From Ktedonobacterales bacterium (GTDB lineage: Bacteria > Chloroflexota > Ktedonobacteria > Ktedonobacterales > JADMIN01): a DNA stretch of 5,413 nt. The first letter of the stretch is position 1. The number at the start of each line of letters is the position of its first letter. This document shows, piece by piece, positions 1 through 5,413 of this stretch. The translations under genes and the position numbers were made by a program. The stretch is taken from the NCBI GenBank assembly GCA_025928125.1, contig JAICKD010000282.1, positions 1 through 5,413 of the forward strand, read 5' to 3'. The notes under the pieces were generated by a model. The model saw nothing but the letters and a program-made list of their open reading frames with translations, was not told the origin of the DNA and did not search any database.

Positions 1-398
1 AAACGCCAGCGTATATGCCCGGTGGCGGCGTCAACGGCATAGACATAGCCATCCTGTGGCGCAAAATAGATGACACCGTTGGCGACGACGGGCCTGCCAA
101 TCATCCCGGCCGTCGGCAGTTTCCAGCGCACCGCGCCTGTCTGCGCATTGAGTGCCGTGAGCGCCCATCCCGAAGGAGCAATGGCAACCGGTGAGGCATT
201 GATAACGTATAGCGATTCGCTCATAAGCTGTGCGTCCAGGGGAACAGTTGGCGTCACATGCGGATGGGTTGTGGCAACGCTTGTGTCGCTACCGCAGGCG
301 TTCAAAGCAAACAGCATGAGGGCGAAGAGCGGCAAGATGCGCCGCGCGCGAAAGTAGCCGAGCGGATGGCATGGCAATCGTCGCGAAGCGTTGTCCAT
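1..398 (-). CDS. PQQ-repeat (beta-propeller) lipoprotein, N-terminal part; runs off the left edge
   Basis: This is an open 5' fragment of 132 codons, read from ATG at 398 down to the window edge, with no stop. The N-terminus is a lipoprotein signal: a basic stretch (R17, R19, R20), a hydrophobic core at about residues 21-34, and a lipobox LNAC with the lipidated cysteine at C35. A low-complexity Thr/Pro linker follows (about 37-55). Two PQQ-type propeller strands come next, each with the A-x-T-G-x-x-x-W signature: NAQTGAVRW (84-92) and DAATGHIRW (123-131). The second is preceded by GVIYFAPQDGYVYAVD. Such repeats build a seven- or eight-bladed propeller (PQQ_2/BamB-like), which may bind a quinone cofactor or serve only as a scaffold; too little is visible to decide. 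The predicted site is outside the membrane, lipid-anchored. A perfect AGGAGG lies 6 bases before the ATG and settles the start. The gene follows the NmrA-like gene after 45 bases and is probably co-transcribed. Which propeller subfamily it belongs to is unknown. Confidence 0.85.
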   Translation of the reverse strand, partial: MDNASRRLPCHPLGYFRARRILPLFALMLFALNACGSDTSVATTHPHVTPTVPLDAQLMSESLYVINASPVAIAPSGWALTALNAQTGAVRWKLPTAGMIGRPVVANGVIYFAPQDGYVYAVDAATGHIRWR

Positions 399-399
399 G

Positions 400-428
400 G
401 GCGTCCTCCTTTATACGGAGGAGACGCC
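400..428 (-). promoter_or_regulatory. Hairpin enclosing the Shine-Dalgarno site of the lipoprotein gene
   Basis: The arms GGCGTCCTCC (400-409) and GGAGG-AG-ACGCC (417-428) pair over 10 base pairs, with a 2-base bulge (422-423) and a 7-base loop (410-416). The AGGAGG ribosome binding site of the downstream lipoprotein gene (405-410, minus strand) lies in the arm proximal to the start codon, with its first base in the loop. No T-run follows, so this is not a standard intrinsic terminator. The position suggests the structure could limit translation of the lipoprotein relative to the upstream NmrA-like gene, or act as an RNA processing or stability element. Pairing is read directly from the sequence; the function is inferred. 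Confidence 0.5.
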
Positions 429-443
429 TACGCGCGATTCTTT

Positions 444-1361
444 TTACCTCGCTTGCTCGCGATGCGTGGTGACTGGCGTGCGAGCGAACTCGCTCTCGAC
501 CACCTCTTGAAGCGGCGTCAGGCGCATCGGCAATAGTTTGAGCGTTTCGGCAGGGTCGAAAGTCATATCTTCGGTATCCATAATGATGCCCGCGAGAATC
601 TGGCGACTAAAAGCTGGATTGATCGGCTGCGTGACGAGTCGCATGATGCGCATCATCGGTAGCGGAATATGCTGCACCCTGGATTTGCGCCCGCTTGCTT
701 CTTCGATCAGCCTGACAAACTGTAGTTGTGTGGTATTCTCTGGCCCGCCAACTTCAATGATGCGGTTGTGGGCATTGGAATTACCGCCCAGCGCCATGAC
801 AGCGAATCGCGCAACATCGCGGACAGAGACAAAATTGATCGGGTTATCTCCCTTGCCAAATACCATCGCCTTACCTTGTGTGATGATGGACCTGCCGAGA
901 ATCTCTATCCAGGTCTCCATGAATGGCGCTGGGCGCAAAATAGTGTAACTGAGGTCAGAAGCGCGTAAGTATTGCTCGATGGCATATTTGTAGCGGTACA
1001 TATTCACTGGGTGATCTGGCCGAGCGCCGAGAATCGAGGTGAATACCACGTGGCGCACATGTGCTGTACGCGCCGCATCGATCAGATTGCGGTTCCCGAT
1101 GTCATCCACGGCGCGCGGGCTGTTGCTGCCACTACCGTTGAAGGCGTGCGTGGCGCTGAATATCGCGTCGATCCCCTGGCACGCAACGGCGAGCGATTGA
1201 GGATCGCGCAGGTCGCCGACCACAGTATCTGCTCCCATTGCCGTAAGTTCTGACAGCGATGAGGGCGTTCGGCTCATGGCGCGTACCTGCTTGCCCTCTA
1301 AAAGTAGTTGACGCGCGACAAGGCCGCCAAGCCGCCCACTTGCCCCTACGACGAGTATCAT
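444..1361 (-). CDS. NmrA-like / atypical SDR NAD(P)-binding oxidoreductase
   Basis: This 305-residue protein has the usual length of the NmrA/SDR_a5-like atypical short-chain dehydrogenase group. The Rossmann dinucleotide-binding loop GASGRLG is at residues 6-12, right at the N-terminus. R31, at the end of the second strand (RAMSRTP), fits NADP(H) preference. GD at 49-50 precedes the adenine-side helix. FTSI (107-110) ends the fourth-strand region, and a YxxK-like Y122/K125 sits where classical SDRs have Tyr-x-x-x-Lys. LRPAPFMETW (142-151) is the typical LRP/F-M segment. No signal peptide or membrane segment is seen, so it should be cytoplasmic. The substrate cannot be read from the sequence; relatives are quinone reductases, redox-sensing regulators and sugar-nucleotide-like epimerases. 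AAAGGTGG lies 6 bases before the ATG. The gene starts 46 bases after the DUF3237-like gene on the same strand and is followed after 45 bases by the lipoprotein gene, which suggests an operon. The family is secure; the exact reaction is not. Confidence 0.9.
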   Translation of the reverse strand: MILVVGASGRLGGLVARQLLLEGKQVRAMSRTPSSLSELTAMGADTVVGDLRDPQSLAVACQGIDAIFSATHAFNGSGSNSPRAVDDIGNRNLIDAARTAHVRHVVFTSILGARPDHPVNMYRYKYAIEQYLRASDLSYTILRPAPFMETWIEILGRSIITQGKAMVFGKGDNPINFVSVRDVARFAVMALGGNSNAHNRIIEVGGPENTTQLQFVRLIEEASGRKSRVQHIPLPMMRIMRLVTQPINPAFSRQILAGIIMDTEDMTFDPAETLKLLPMRLTPLQEVVESEFARTPVTTHREQAR

Positions 1362-1407
1362 TGCGCACCACCTTTTACTGCCCTCCGAACAACCCAGAGT
1401 TCCGATG

Positions 1408-1851
1408 TTAGATCATCTCGTTGACGCAGATGTAGACGCGCGTTGGCCCCGTTGCGCCGCGTTCTGGGTGCAATTGCACCGCCCCTTCCAACACGCACGG
1501 CGCATTGTTGAGCCAGCCATATTTTTCAGCGTCGGTCTCAAACGTAATCCAGGATACGAGATTGCCGTTTGGCCCATCAGGCACCTGTAGCCAGGATGTG
1601 AGACCATGCATATGAAAGAGGATTGCGACATCGTCGTTTGTCGTGATGACGCCATGGAGGTCTGGTAACATCACCCCATCGCTGCGGCGGCGCGCGTGAT
1701 TGACACAACGCACCGTGCCGCACAAGCGCTTGCCCTCGATAATGCCGCTCCCCAGCACAAAGAGCGAGCCTTCTTCCCCGCCGTTCGGCTTGACCAGCGC
1801 CTGACTCTCATTAAGAGAAATCTGCATGTCACACAGGTAGTCGAGTCGCAT
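1408..1851 (-). CDS. DUF3237-like protein
   Basis: This is a soluble protein of 147 residues, close to the roughly 150 typical of DUF3237. Features recalled from that family are present in order: the G-x-I-x-E-G-K-R-L-x-G-x-V strand near residues 36-48, R-x-S-D-G-V and the following T-T-N-D-D-x-A segment in the middle, and F-E-T-D-x-x-x-Y-x-W-L-N (about 103-114) followed by a strand rich in V/I and a terminal V-N-E-M. The family is a small beta-barrel-like fold of unknown biochemical role, often beside oxidoreductase or hydrolase genes; no catalytic residues can be assigned. No signal peptide or membrane helix is seen. The start is chosen as ATG at 1851 because GGGAGG (1862-1857) is 5 bases from it. 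ATG at 1854 is also possible, and a longer frame up to 1944 lacks a ribosome binding site and adds 31 residues unlike the family. It is the first gene of the presumed minus-strand operon. Recognition is from conserved positions by eye. Confidence 0.75.
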   Translation of the reverse strand: MRLDYLCDMQISLNESQALVKPNGGEEGSLFVLGSGIIEGKRLCGTVRCVNHARRRSDGVMLPDLHGVITTNDDVAILFHMHGLTSWLQVPDGPNGNLVSWITFETDAEKYGWLNNAPCVLEGAVQLHPERGATGPTRVYICVNEMI

Positions 1852-1856
1852 CATAG

Positions 1857-1862
1857 CCTCCC
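1857..1862 (-). promoter_or_regulatory. Ribosome binding site that decides the DUF3237-like start
   Basis: GGGAGG on the minus strand sits 5 bases before ATG 1851 and only 2 bases before ATG 1854. It lies inside the longer open frame that begins at 1944, which argues that the longer start is not used and that translation begins at 1851. Confidence 0.7.
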
Positions 1863-1990
1863 GTTGTCGTCCCGTTGGCGTGTGGAATATTCGACGGTGA
1901 CAGCATATGTGGAGCACGCCTCCAGCGCCATGAACAACACTCACCTGATACTCACATTTTCGCTGTAATGCGTGCTATGCTATTGCGGAC

Positions 1991-2030
1991 GATGGCAGTT
2001 CGTGATGGCAGACAATGTCGGTAGGATGGC
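1991..2030 (+). repeat. GATGGC direct repeats, possible operator
   Basis: GATGGCAG occurs at 1991-1998 and again at 2004-2011, and a shorter GATGGC at 2025-2030. The second-to-third distance is 21 bases, about two helical turns; the first-to-second is 13. They lie 29-68 bases upstream of the regulator start, where an activator or autorepressor could bind. The copies are plain in the sequence; a regulatory role is inferred and weak, because hexamers can recur by chance. Confidence 0.3.
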
Positions 2031-2058
2031 TTCCAGCAACTACCAGTGAGTGCGGCCA

Positions 2059-4374
2059 ATGAGAGACCAGACCAGTTTGAGTCTGTTGCTCAAACGCTAT
2101 CGTGTGACAGCGGGCCTTTCACAAGAGGCGCTTGCGCAACGGGCTGGCCTGAGCGCACGAGCAATCTCCGACCTGGAGCGTGGGTTGCATCGCGTGCCAC
2201 ATACCGCAACACTCGATCTGCTGGCGACCGCTCTGGCGCTCTCGCCGTCCCAGCGGGCATTGTTGTTGGCCGCCGCGCGGCCCGACCTGGCGCCCCTCGC
2301 TCATGAGCCAGACCAAGCTGCTTCAACCGATTTTCTTTGGCGCTTGCCTGTACCCCTGACACCACTCATTGGCCGGGAACATGAGTATAGGCAGGGACTG
2401 GCCTTGCTGAACGAAGGCGCCGCGCGTTTGGTCACGCTCACCGGTCCCGGCGGTGTTGGGAAGACACGGCTTGCCCTGCAGATTGGGCAGGATAGCTCGC
2501 AAGTGGTGTTTCGTGATGGGGCCGTATTCGTAGATTTGGCAGCCATCCGTGACGCAACGCTCGTACCCAACGTCATTGCGCAGGAACTTCACTTGCGTGA
2601 GAAGAGTGATATCCCTCTCGAACAGCAGATTCGCGCTTGCCTTCATGAAAAACATATCCTGCTGCTGCTCGACAATTTTGAACATGTCAGCGAGGCTGCG
2701 CTTTTTCTGGCTGACCTCCTTGCCTGGTGTCCGCATGTGGCTGCGCTTGTAACCAGTCGGTCACCACTGCGCCTGCGCGGAGAATACCTGATGCCGCTCA
2801 CAGCGCTCGTACTGGAGGATGCCGTTGCGCTCTTCTGCGAACGGGCGCGTGCCGTACGGCCAGCGCTTACGTTTGCTGTGTCAGACGCGGCCATACTCTG
2901 CAAGCGCGTGGATTGCATGCCGCTGGCGATAGAGTTGCTGGCTGGTCAGGCCATGGCTTACACACTCTCCCAGATTGTGGAACAACTCGATCAACACATG
3001 GCGCTTGCGCTCGAAGGGGCAAGAGATCTGCCAGATCGCCAGCGCACGATGGCAGCCGCTTTCGGCTGGAGCTATGACCTGCTTTCGGCGGCCCAACAGC
3101 AGTGTTTCCGGTCACTTGGTGTTTTTGTCGGCGGCGCGACACTGGATGCGGCGCGGGCCGTCTGCTGGGGAGACGATAACATAGCGGAGGCCGAAACCAT
3201 GCTCGCGCTGGCGGCGCTGGTGGATGCAAGTCTCATGCAAGTTGAGGCCACTCGCGAAGGAAGAACCCGCTTTTATCTGTTGGACCTGGTGCGAGAGTAT
3301 GCTCTGGAACGACTACGCGCCGAAGGCGAGGAAGAGACGCGCCGCCATAACCATGCGAACTATTATGCGACGCAGGCGCAATCGCTTGTGTCAGTAGGTT
3401 TTGGTCGAGGCCACGACGCTGATATTCTTTGTCAAGAACTGCCCAACGCCCGCGCAGCGCTCGAGTGGGCGCTTGAGCGCCGCGACGCCGAATTAGGGCT
3501 ACGATTAGCGGGGTTTTCCCGCATCTGGTTCATTCGTGGCGCGGCTGGGGAGACAGACTACTGGTTTTCGGCAATGCTTGCGCTCGACGCTGAGGCACGG
3601 GCCGCGGGCGCGCCTGCGGCGCCACTTGCCCTTCGGGTCCAGATGCTCTACGGATATGGACGCACCCTCATCAATTACGGCCGGATAGAGCAGGCGGAGG
3701 TGTTTGCCCAGGAGGCTGTTGTGTTGGCACGGCAGATTGGCGACCACGATGGGCTGAGCAATGCGCTGGCAACGGTTGGAATGATTGCCCAGGCGAAGGG
3801 CGATTTGGAGCAGGCGACCACGGTATTTACCGAGAGCGTGGCGCAGGCCGACCCCGCTGCCAACAATGAGGCGAGGTACCGCGCATTGTATCTTCTGGCT
3901 GAAGTGGCGCGCCATCAAGGTGAATTGGACAAGGCGTATGGGCTGCTCGAGCAGGCGCTAGCAGGCGCTGAGGCTGCGGATAATACCTGGGATGGCGCCA
4001 TCATGATCACAATGCTTGCGCACCTGGAACGCCAGCAGCAGGACAACGACCAGGCGCGTCGACGCTTCCTGGAGAGCCTCGCTCGGTTTCACTCCTTCGG
4101 CAGCGTTGCCTTCTTTGCCTGGTGTCTGGAGGGTTACTGCGGGCTGCTATGCGCTGAAGCGGATTACGCGCGGGCCGTGCGACTATCCGCTGCAGCCGCC
4201 ACACTCCGACTCCAGGCCAATGCGCCACTGCCACCCACCGAACGCGACGCCTTCGAGCATACACTGAGCTGCGCGCGCGACGCGCTTAGGCAGACCGACT
4301 TCGATGTGCAGTGGGCGGCTGGCTCGTCGCTCACGATGACGGCGGCGCTTGACGAGGCCATAAAGTCTGGGTGA
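2059..4374 (+). CDS. XRE-type HTH / STAND (NB-ARC-like) ATPase / TPR transcriptional regulator
   Basis: This is a 771-residue multidomain regulator. Residues about 7-62 form an XRE/Cro-type helix-turn-helix (LSQEALAQRAGLS, then AISDLERG). A STAND NTPase follows: Walker A GPGGVGKT at 129-136 (K135), Walker B ILLLLDNFEHV with D205, the arginine-sensor-like TSR at 232-234, and a CMPLA motif at 286-290 equivalent to GLPL of NB-ARC. A winged-helix segment spans about 325-420 (RQRTMAAAFGWSYDLL to YLLDLVREYALERL). TPR-like helical pairs run from about 525 to 680, ending in a tail with PLPPTERDAFE and a WAAG-containing segment (about 720-771), as in related actinobacterial and chloroflexal regulators. 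Such proteins are thought to act as ATP-dependent switches: the TPR part senses a ligand or partner and the HTH binds DNA. ATG 2059 is preferred; GTG 2050 is the only other start, because a TGA stands at 2047-2049. No good Shine-Dalgarno is seen. It is divergent from the oxidoreductase operon, so it is a candidate regulator of it. All nucleotide-binding motifs look intact. The ligand is unknown. Confidence 0.92.
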   Translation: MRDQTSLSLLLKRYRVTAGLSQEALAQRAGLSARAISDLERGLHRVPHTATLDLLATALALSPSQRALLLAAARPDLAPLAHEPDQAASTDFLWRLPVPLTPLIGREHEYRQGLALLNEGAARLVTLTGPGGVGKTRLALQIGQDSSQVVFRDGAVFVDLAAIRDATLVPNVIAQELHLREKSDIPLEQQIRACLHEKHILLLLDNFEHVSEAALFLADLLAWCPHVAALVTSRSPLRLRGEYLMPLTALVLEDAVALFCERARAVRPALTFAVSDAAILCKRVDCMPLAIELLAGQAMAYTLSQIVEQLDQHMALALEGARDLPDRQRTMAAAFGWSYDLLSAAQQQCFRSLGVFVGGATLDAARAVCWGDDNIAEAETMLALAALVDASLMQVEATREGRTRFYLLDLVREYALERLRAEGEEETRRHNHANYYATQAQSLVSVGFGRGHDADILCQELPNARAALEWALERRDAELGLRLAGFSRIWFIRGAAGETDYWFSAMLALDAEARAAGAPAAPLALRVQMLYGYGRTLINYGRIEQAEVFAQEAVVLARQIGDHDGLSNALATVGMIAQAKGDLEQATTVFTESVAQADPAANNEARYRALYLLAEVARHQGELDKAYGLLEQALAGAEAADNTWDGAIMITMLAHLERQQQDNDQARRRFLESLARFHSFGSVAFFAWCLEGYCGLLCAEADYARAVRLSAAAATLRLQANAPLPPTERDAFEHTLSCARDALRQTDFDVQWAAGSSLTMTAALDEAIKSG

Positions 4375-4435
4375 TAGGTTCCTATTGTGCTACGATTGCT
4401 GGCGTCTTCTCGTCTGCATAGATAGTCTCGTGGAG

Positions 4436-4455
4436 CAGATAAGTATACTTGTCTG
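4436..4455. promoter_or_regulatory. 20-bp near-perfect palindrome, candidate operator
   Basis: The sequence CAGATAAGTATACTTGTCTG reads as its own reverse complement except for one T/G pair (4440/4451). The inner ten bases AAGTATACTT (4441-4450) are perfectly symmetric and AT-rich compared with the surroundings. With no loop, it is better explained as a site for a symmetric protein dimer than as an RNA hairpin. It lies 98-117 bases upstream of the kinase ATG. Which regulator binds is unknown. Confidence 0.45.
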
Positions 4456-4472
4456 GGTGACGACACGCGAGC

Positions 4473-4494
4473 CATCACATCGTGTAGAGTGATG
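4473..4494. repeat. Inverted repeat CATCAC-N10-GTGATG
   Basis: Perfect 6-base arms (4473-4478 and 4489-4494) flank 10 bases, with arm centres 16 bases apart. It may be a second half-site pair for a regulator or a weak stem in the kinase leader. Alternative pairings exist inside it (CAC-ATC-GTG, 4476-4484; ACACG with CGTGT, 4463-4485), so a single structure is uncertain. Confidence 0.25.
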
Positions 4495-4552
4495 AGTAAC
4501 GGCGCAGCTTGCGCGGATGACCAGGGTGTAATGGGAGGACGGCGAGACGCGC

Positions 4553-5413
4553 ATGCAGCTCGATCACCAGCAACGCTATCCTCGGCAGTTACAACCTGAA
4601 CAGTCGGCGGCGCCCATTCCACAGCCGCCAGCGCTGGCGCCTGGTACGTCGCTGGCGCAGGGCCGATACCTGATACAGGGGTACATCGGAGGCGGTGGAT
4701 TCGGCCATATCTACCGCGCCCAGGATACGATGCTGCATCATTATCGCGCGCTCAAGGAGGCGTTTAGCAGCGATCTACACGCGCGCCGACAGTTTCGGCT
4801 CGAAGCGGAATTCCTACTTAATGTACGGCATCCAAACCTCGTTTCGGCCTATGCGGTCTTCGAGGAAAACAACCGCCTCTATCTCGTCATGGATTATATT
4901 GACGGGCAAACGCTCGAAGATATCGCTATCAACCACATCCGCAAAACAGGCCGCCCGCTCGGCGAAACGCAAGTGCTGGACTGGATTATCCCTATCTGCG
5001 ACGCGGCCTCCGCGCTGCATCAACAGCCCGTGCCAATCATTCATCGTGATATCAAGCCCGCCAATATCAAATTGAGCATCAGCACAGGTGAACCAGTGCT
5101 GATGGACCTCGGGCTGGCAAAGCTGTATGCGCGCGGGACGCAGACCATTGGCGCGGCGCTCGCCTTCACCCCGGGCTATGCGCCGCCAGAGCAGTATCAG
5201 GCGGTTGGCGCCACAGACCAGCGCACGGACGTCTACGGCCTGGGCGCGACACTCTACTACCTGCTGACCGGTTACCAGCCAACCGAGGCGCCGGCGCGAC
5301 TGAGCGCCCATGCGTTACGCGCTCCCCTGGTCCTCAATCCGATGCTAAGCAAGCGGACGAATGACGTGGTGCTGCGCGCCATGGAGCTTGACCCAGCCGC
5401 TCGCCAGCAGACG
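4553..5413 (+). CDS. Hanks-type serine/threonine protein kinase, N-terminal kinase domain; runs off the right edge
   Basis: The first 287 codons are present with no stop, covering nearly a whole kinase domain. A Gln/Pro-rich leader (1-36) precedes the glycine loop GGGGFGHIY (46-54), the ATP-anchoring K68 in ALKEAF and the helix-C glutamate E84. The catalytic loop is HRDIKPAN (164-171: D166, K168, N171). The metal-binding motif is DLG (185-187) in place of DFG, a common bacterial variant. GYAPPEQY (208-215) stands for the APE motif, and TDVYGLG (225-231) carries the structural Asp. All catalytic residues are present, so an active kinase phosphorylating Ser/Thr of unknown partners is expected. 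No membrane segment lies in the visible part; any transmembrane or sensor domain would be C-terminal and outside the window. The in-frame TAA at 4529-4531 makes ATG 4553 the first possible start. The best Shine-Dalgarno, GGGAGG at 4533-4538, is 14 bases away, which is long. It lies downstream of the XRE-STAND gene, on the same strand. Confidence 0.93.
   Translation, partial: MQLDHQQRYPRQLQPEQSAAPIPQPPALAPGTSLAQGRYLIQGYIGGGGFGHIYRAQDTMLHHYRALKEAFSSDLHARRQFRLEAEFLLNVRHPNLVSAYAVFEENNRLYLVMDYIDGQTLEDIAINHIRKTGRPLGETQVLDWIIPICDAASALHQQPVPIIHRDIKPANIKLSISTGEPVLMDLGLAKLYARGTQTIGAALAFTPGYAPPEQYQAVGATDQRTDVYGLGATLYYLLTGYQPTEAPARLSAHALRAPLVLNPMLSKRTNDVVLRAMELDPAARQQT

Larger units (their letters stand above)
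1852..2058. other. Divergent intergenic region
   Basis: These 207 bases separate the minus-strand DUF3237-like gene from the plus-strand XRE-STAND regulator, so both promoters should lie here. I see no convincing sigma-70 -35/-10 pair on either strand. The best plus-strand -10-like hexamer is TAGGAT (2022-2027), which lacks a good -35 and would give a leader of only about 20-25 bases. Symmetry elements present are GAATATTC (1885-1892), TGGAG-CACGC-CTCCA (1910-1924) and GACA-A-TGTC (2011-2019). Three GATGGC copies lie on the regulator side and are listed separately. No small gene or RNA gene is evident. Confidence 0.6.
4375..4552. other. Spacer between regulator and kinase genes
   Basis: This 178-base spacer contains no gene that I can support. 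No stem followed by a T-run is present, so no intrinsic terminator for the regulator gene is visible; the small ATAGG-TT-CCTAT repeat at 4374-4385 overlaps its stop codon but has only a 2-base loop. The region holds the palindrome at 4436-4455, the inverted repeat at 4473-4494 and a short GCGCA-GCT-TGCGC hairpin (4502-4514). The length and symmetry elements favour a separate promoter for the kinase, but no clear -35/-10 pair was found. Confidence 0.5.

Noticed and set aside
70..357. Plus-strand frame of 95 codons over the lipoprotein gene
   Set aside because: The minus strand there encodes a lipoprotein signal with lipobox and two PQQ repeats, plus a strong ribosome binding site; the plus-strand frame has none of these.
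400..428. Intrinsic terminator between the NmrA-like and lipoprotein genes
   Set aside because: The stem is GC-rich, but no T-run follows in the minus-strand direction, and the lipoprotein start codon comes immediately after. A ribosome-site hairpin explains it better.
538..948. Plus-strand frame of 136 codons inside the NmrA-like gene
   Set aside because: It is antisense to a conserved Rossmann enzyme and resembles no protein family.
1855..1944. Longer N-terminus for the DUF3237-like protein from 1944
   Set aside because: The extra residues are Cys/His/Arg-rich and unlike the family, no ribosome binding site precedes 1944, and a good one sits directly before 1851.
2022..2027. TAGGAT as the -10 element of the regulator promoter
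   Set aside because: It matches only four of six consensus bases and has no acceptable -35 at 16-18 bases, so it is not listed as a promoter.
4164..4622. Minus-strand open frame of 152 codons across the regulator 3' end and the kinase start
   Set aside because: It is antisense to two well-supported coding regions, has no recognisable domain, and its composition is that expected from the reverse of GC-rich codons.
4814..5311. Minus-strand open frame of 165 codons inside the kinase
   Set aside because: It overlaps the catalytic core of a clear kinase on the other strand and shows no family features; it is a shadow of GC-rich coding DNA.
1..5413. Mobile element, CRISPR array, tRNA or rRNA gene
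   Set aside because: No transposase-like frame, terminal inverted repeats, regularly spaced repeats or cloverleaf-like sequence were seen.

Overview
The window looks like a chromosomal segment from a moderately GC-rich bacterium with a large, signalling-rich genome. The best guess is Chloroflexota of the Ktedonobacteria type. This rests on three things: an XRE-type helix-turn-helix fused to a STAND NTPase and a TPR tail, a Hanks-type Ser/Thr kinase with DLG and GYAPPEQY motifs, and a PQQ-repeat lipoprotein close by. Some actinobacteria carry similar genes, so the assignment is an inference from gene style, not from a marker gene.

Layout. Positions 1-1851 hold three minus-strand genes, probably one transcription unit, read right to left: a DUF3237-like protein (1851-1408), an NmrA-like NAD(P)-binding oxidoreductase (1361-444), and the 5' part of a PQQ-type beta-propeller lipoprotein (398 to the window edge). 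The gaps are 46 and 45 bases, and no intrinsic terminator is visible in either. The start region of the lipoprotein gene can fold into a hairpin that contains its Shine-Dalgarno sequence.

Positions 1852-2058 are a divergent intergenic region with short GATGGC direct repeats and no convincing promoter. Positions 2059-4374 (plus strand) encode a 771-residue XRE-STAND-TPR regulator. Positions 4375-4552 are a spacer with a 20-bp near-perfect palindrome and a second inverted repeat. Positions 4553-5413 encode the kinase domain of a Ser/Thr protein kinase that runs off the right edge.

How the genes may work together. The large regulator is transcribed divergently from the oxidoreductase cluster, the classic position for a local regulator, so it may control DUF3237/NmrA/lipoprotein expression from the shared spacer. 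The kinase is downstream in the same direction, but 178 bases with palindromic sites separate it, so it may have its own promoter. No mobile elements, RNA genes or CRISPR arrays were seen. The families are all known; the points of interest are the regulatory elements and the unstudied gene pairing.
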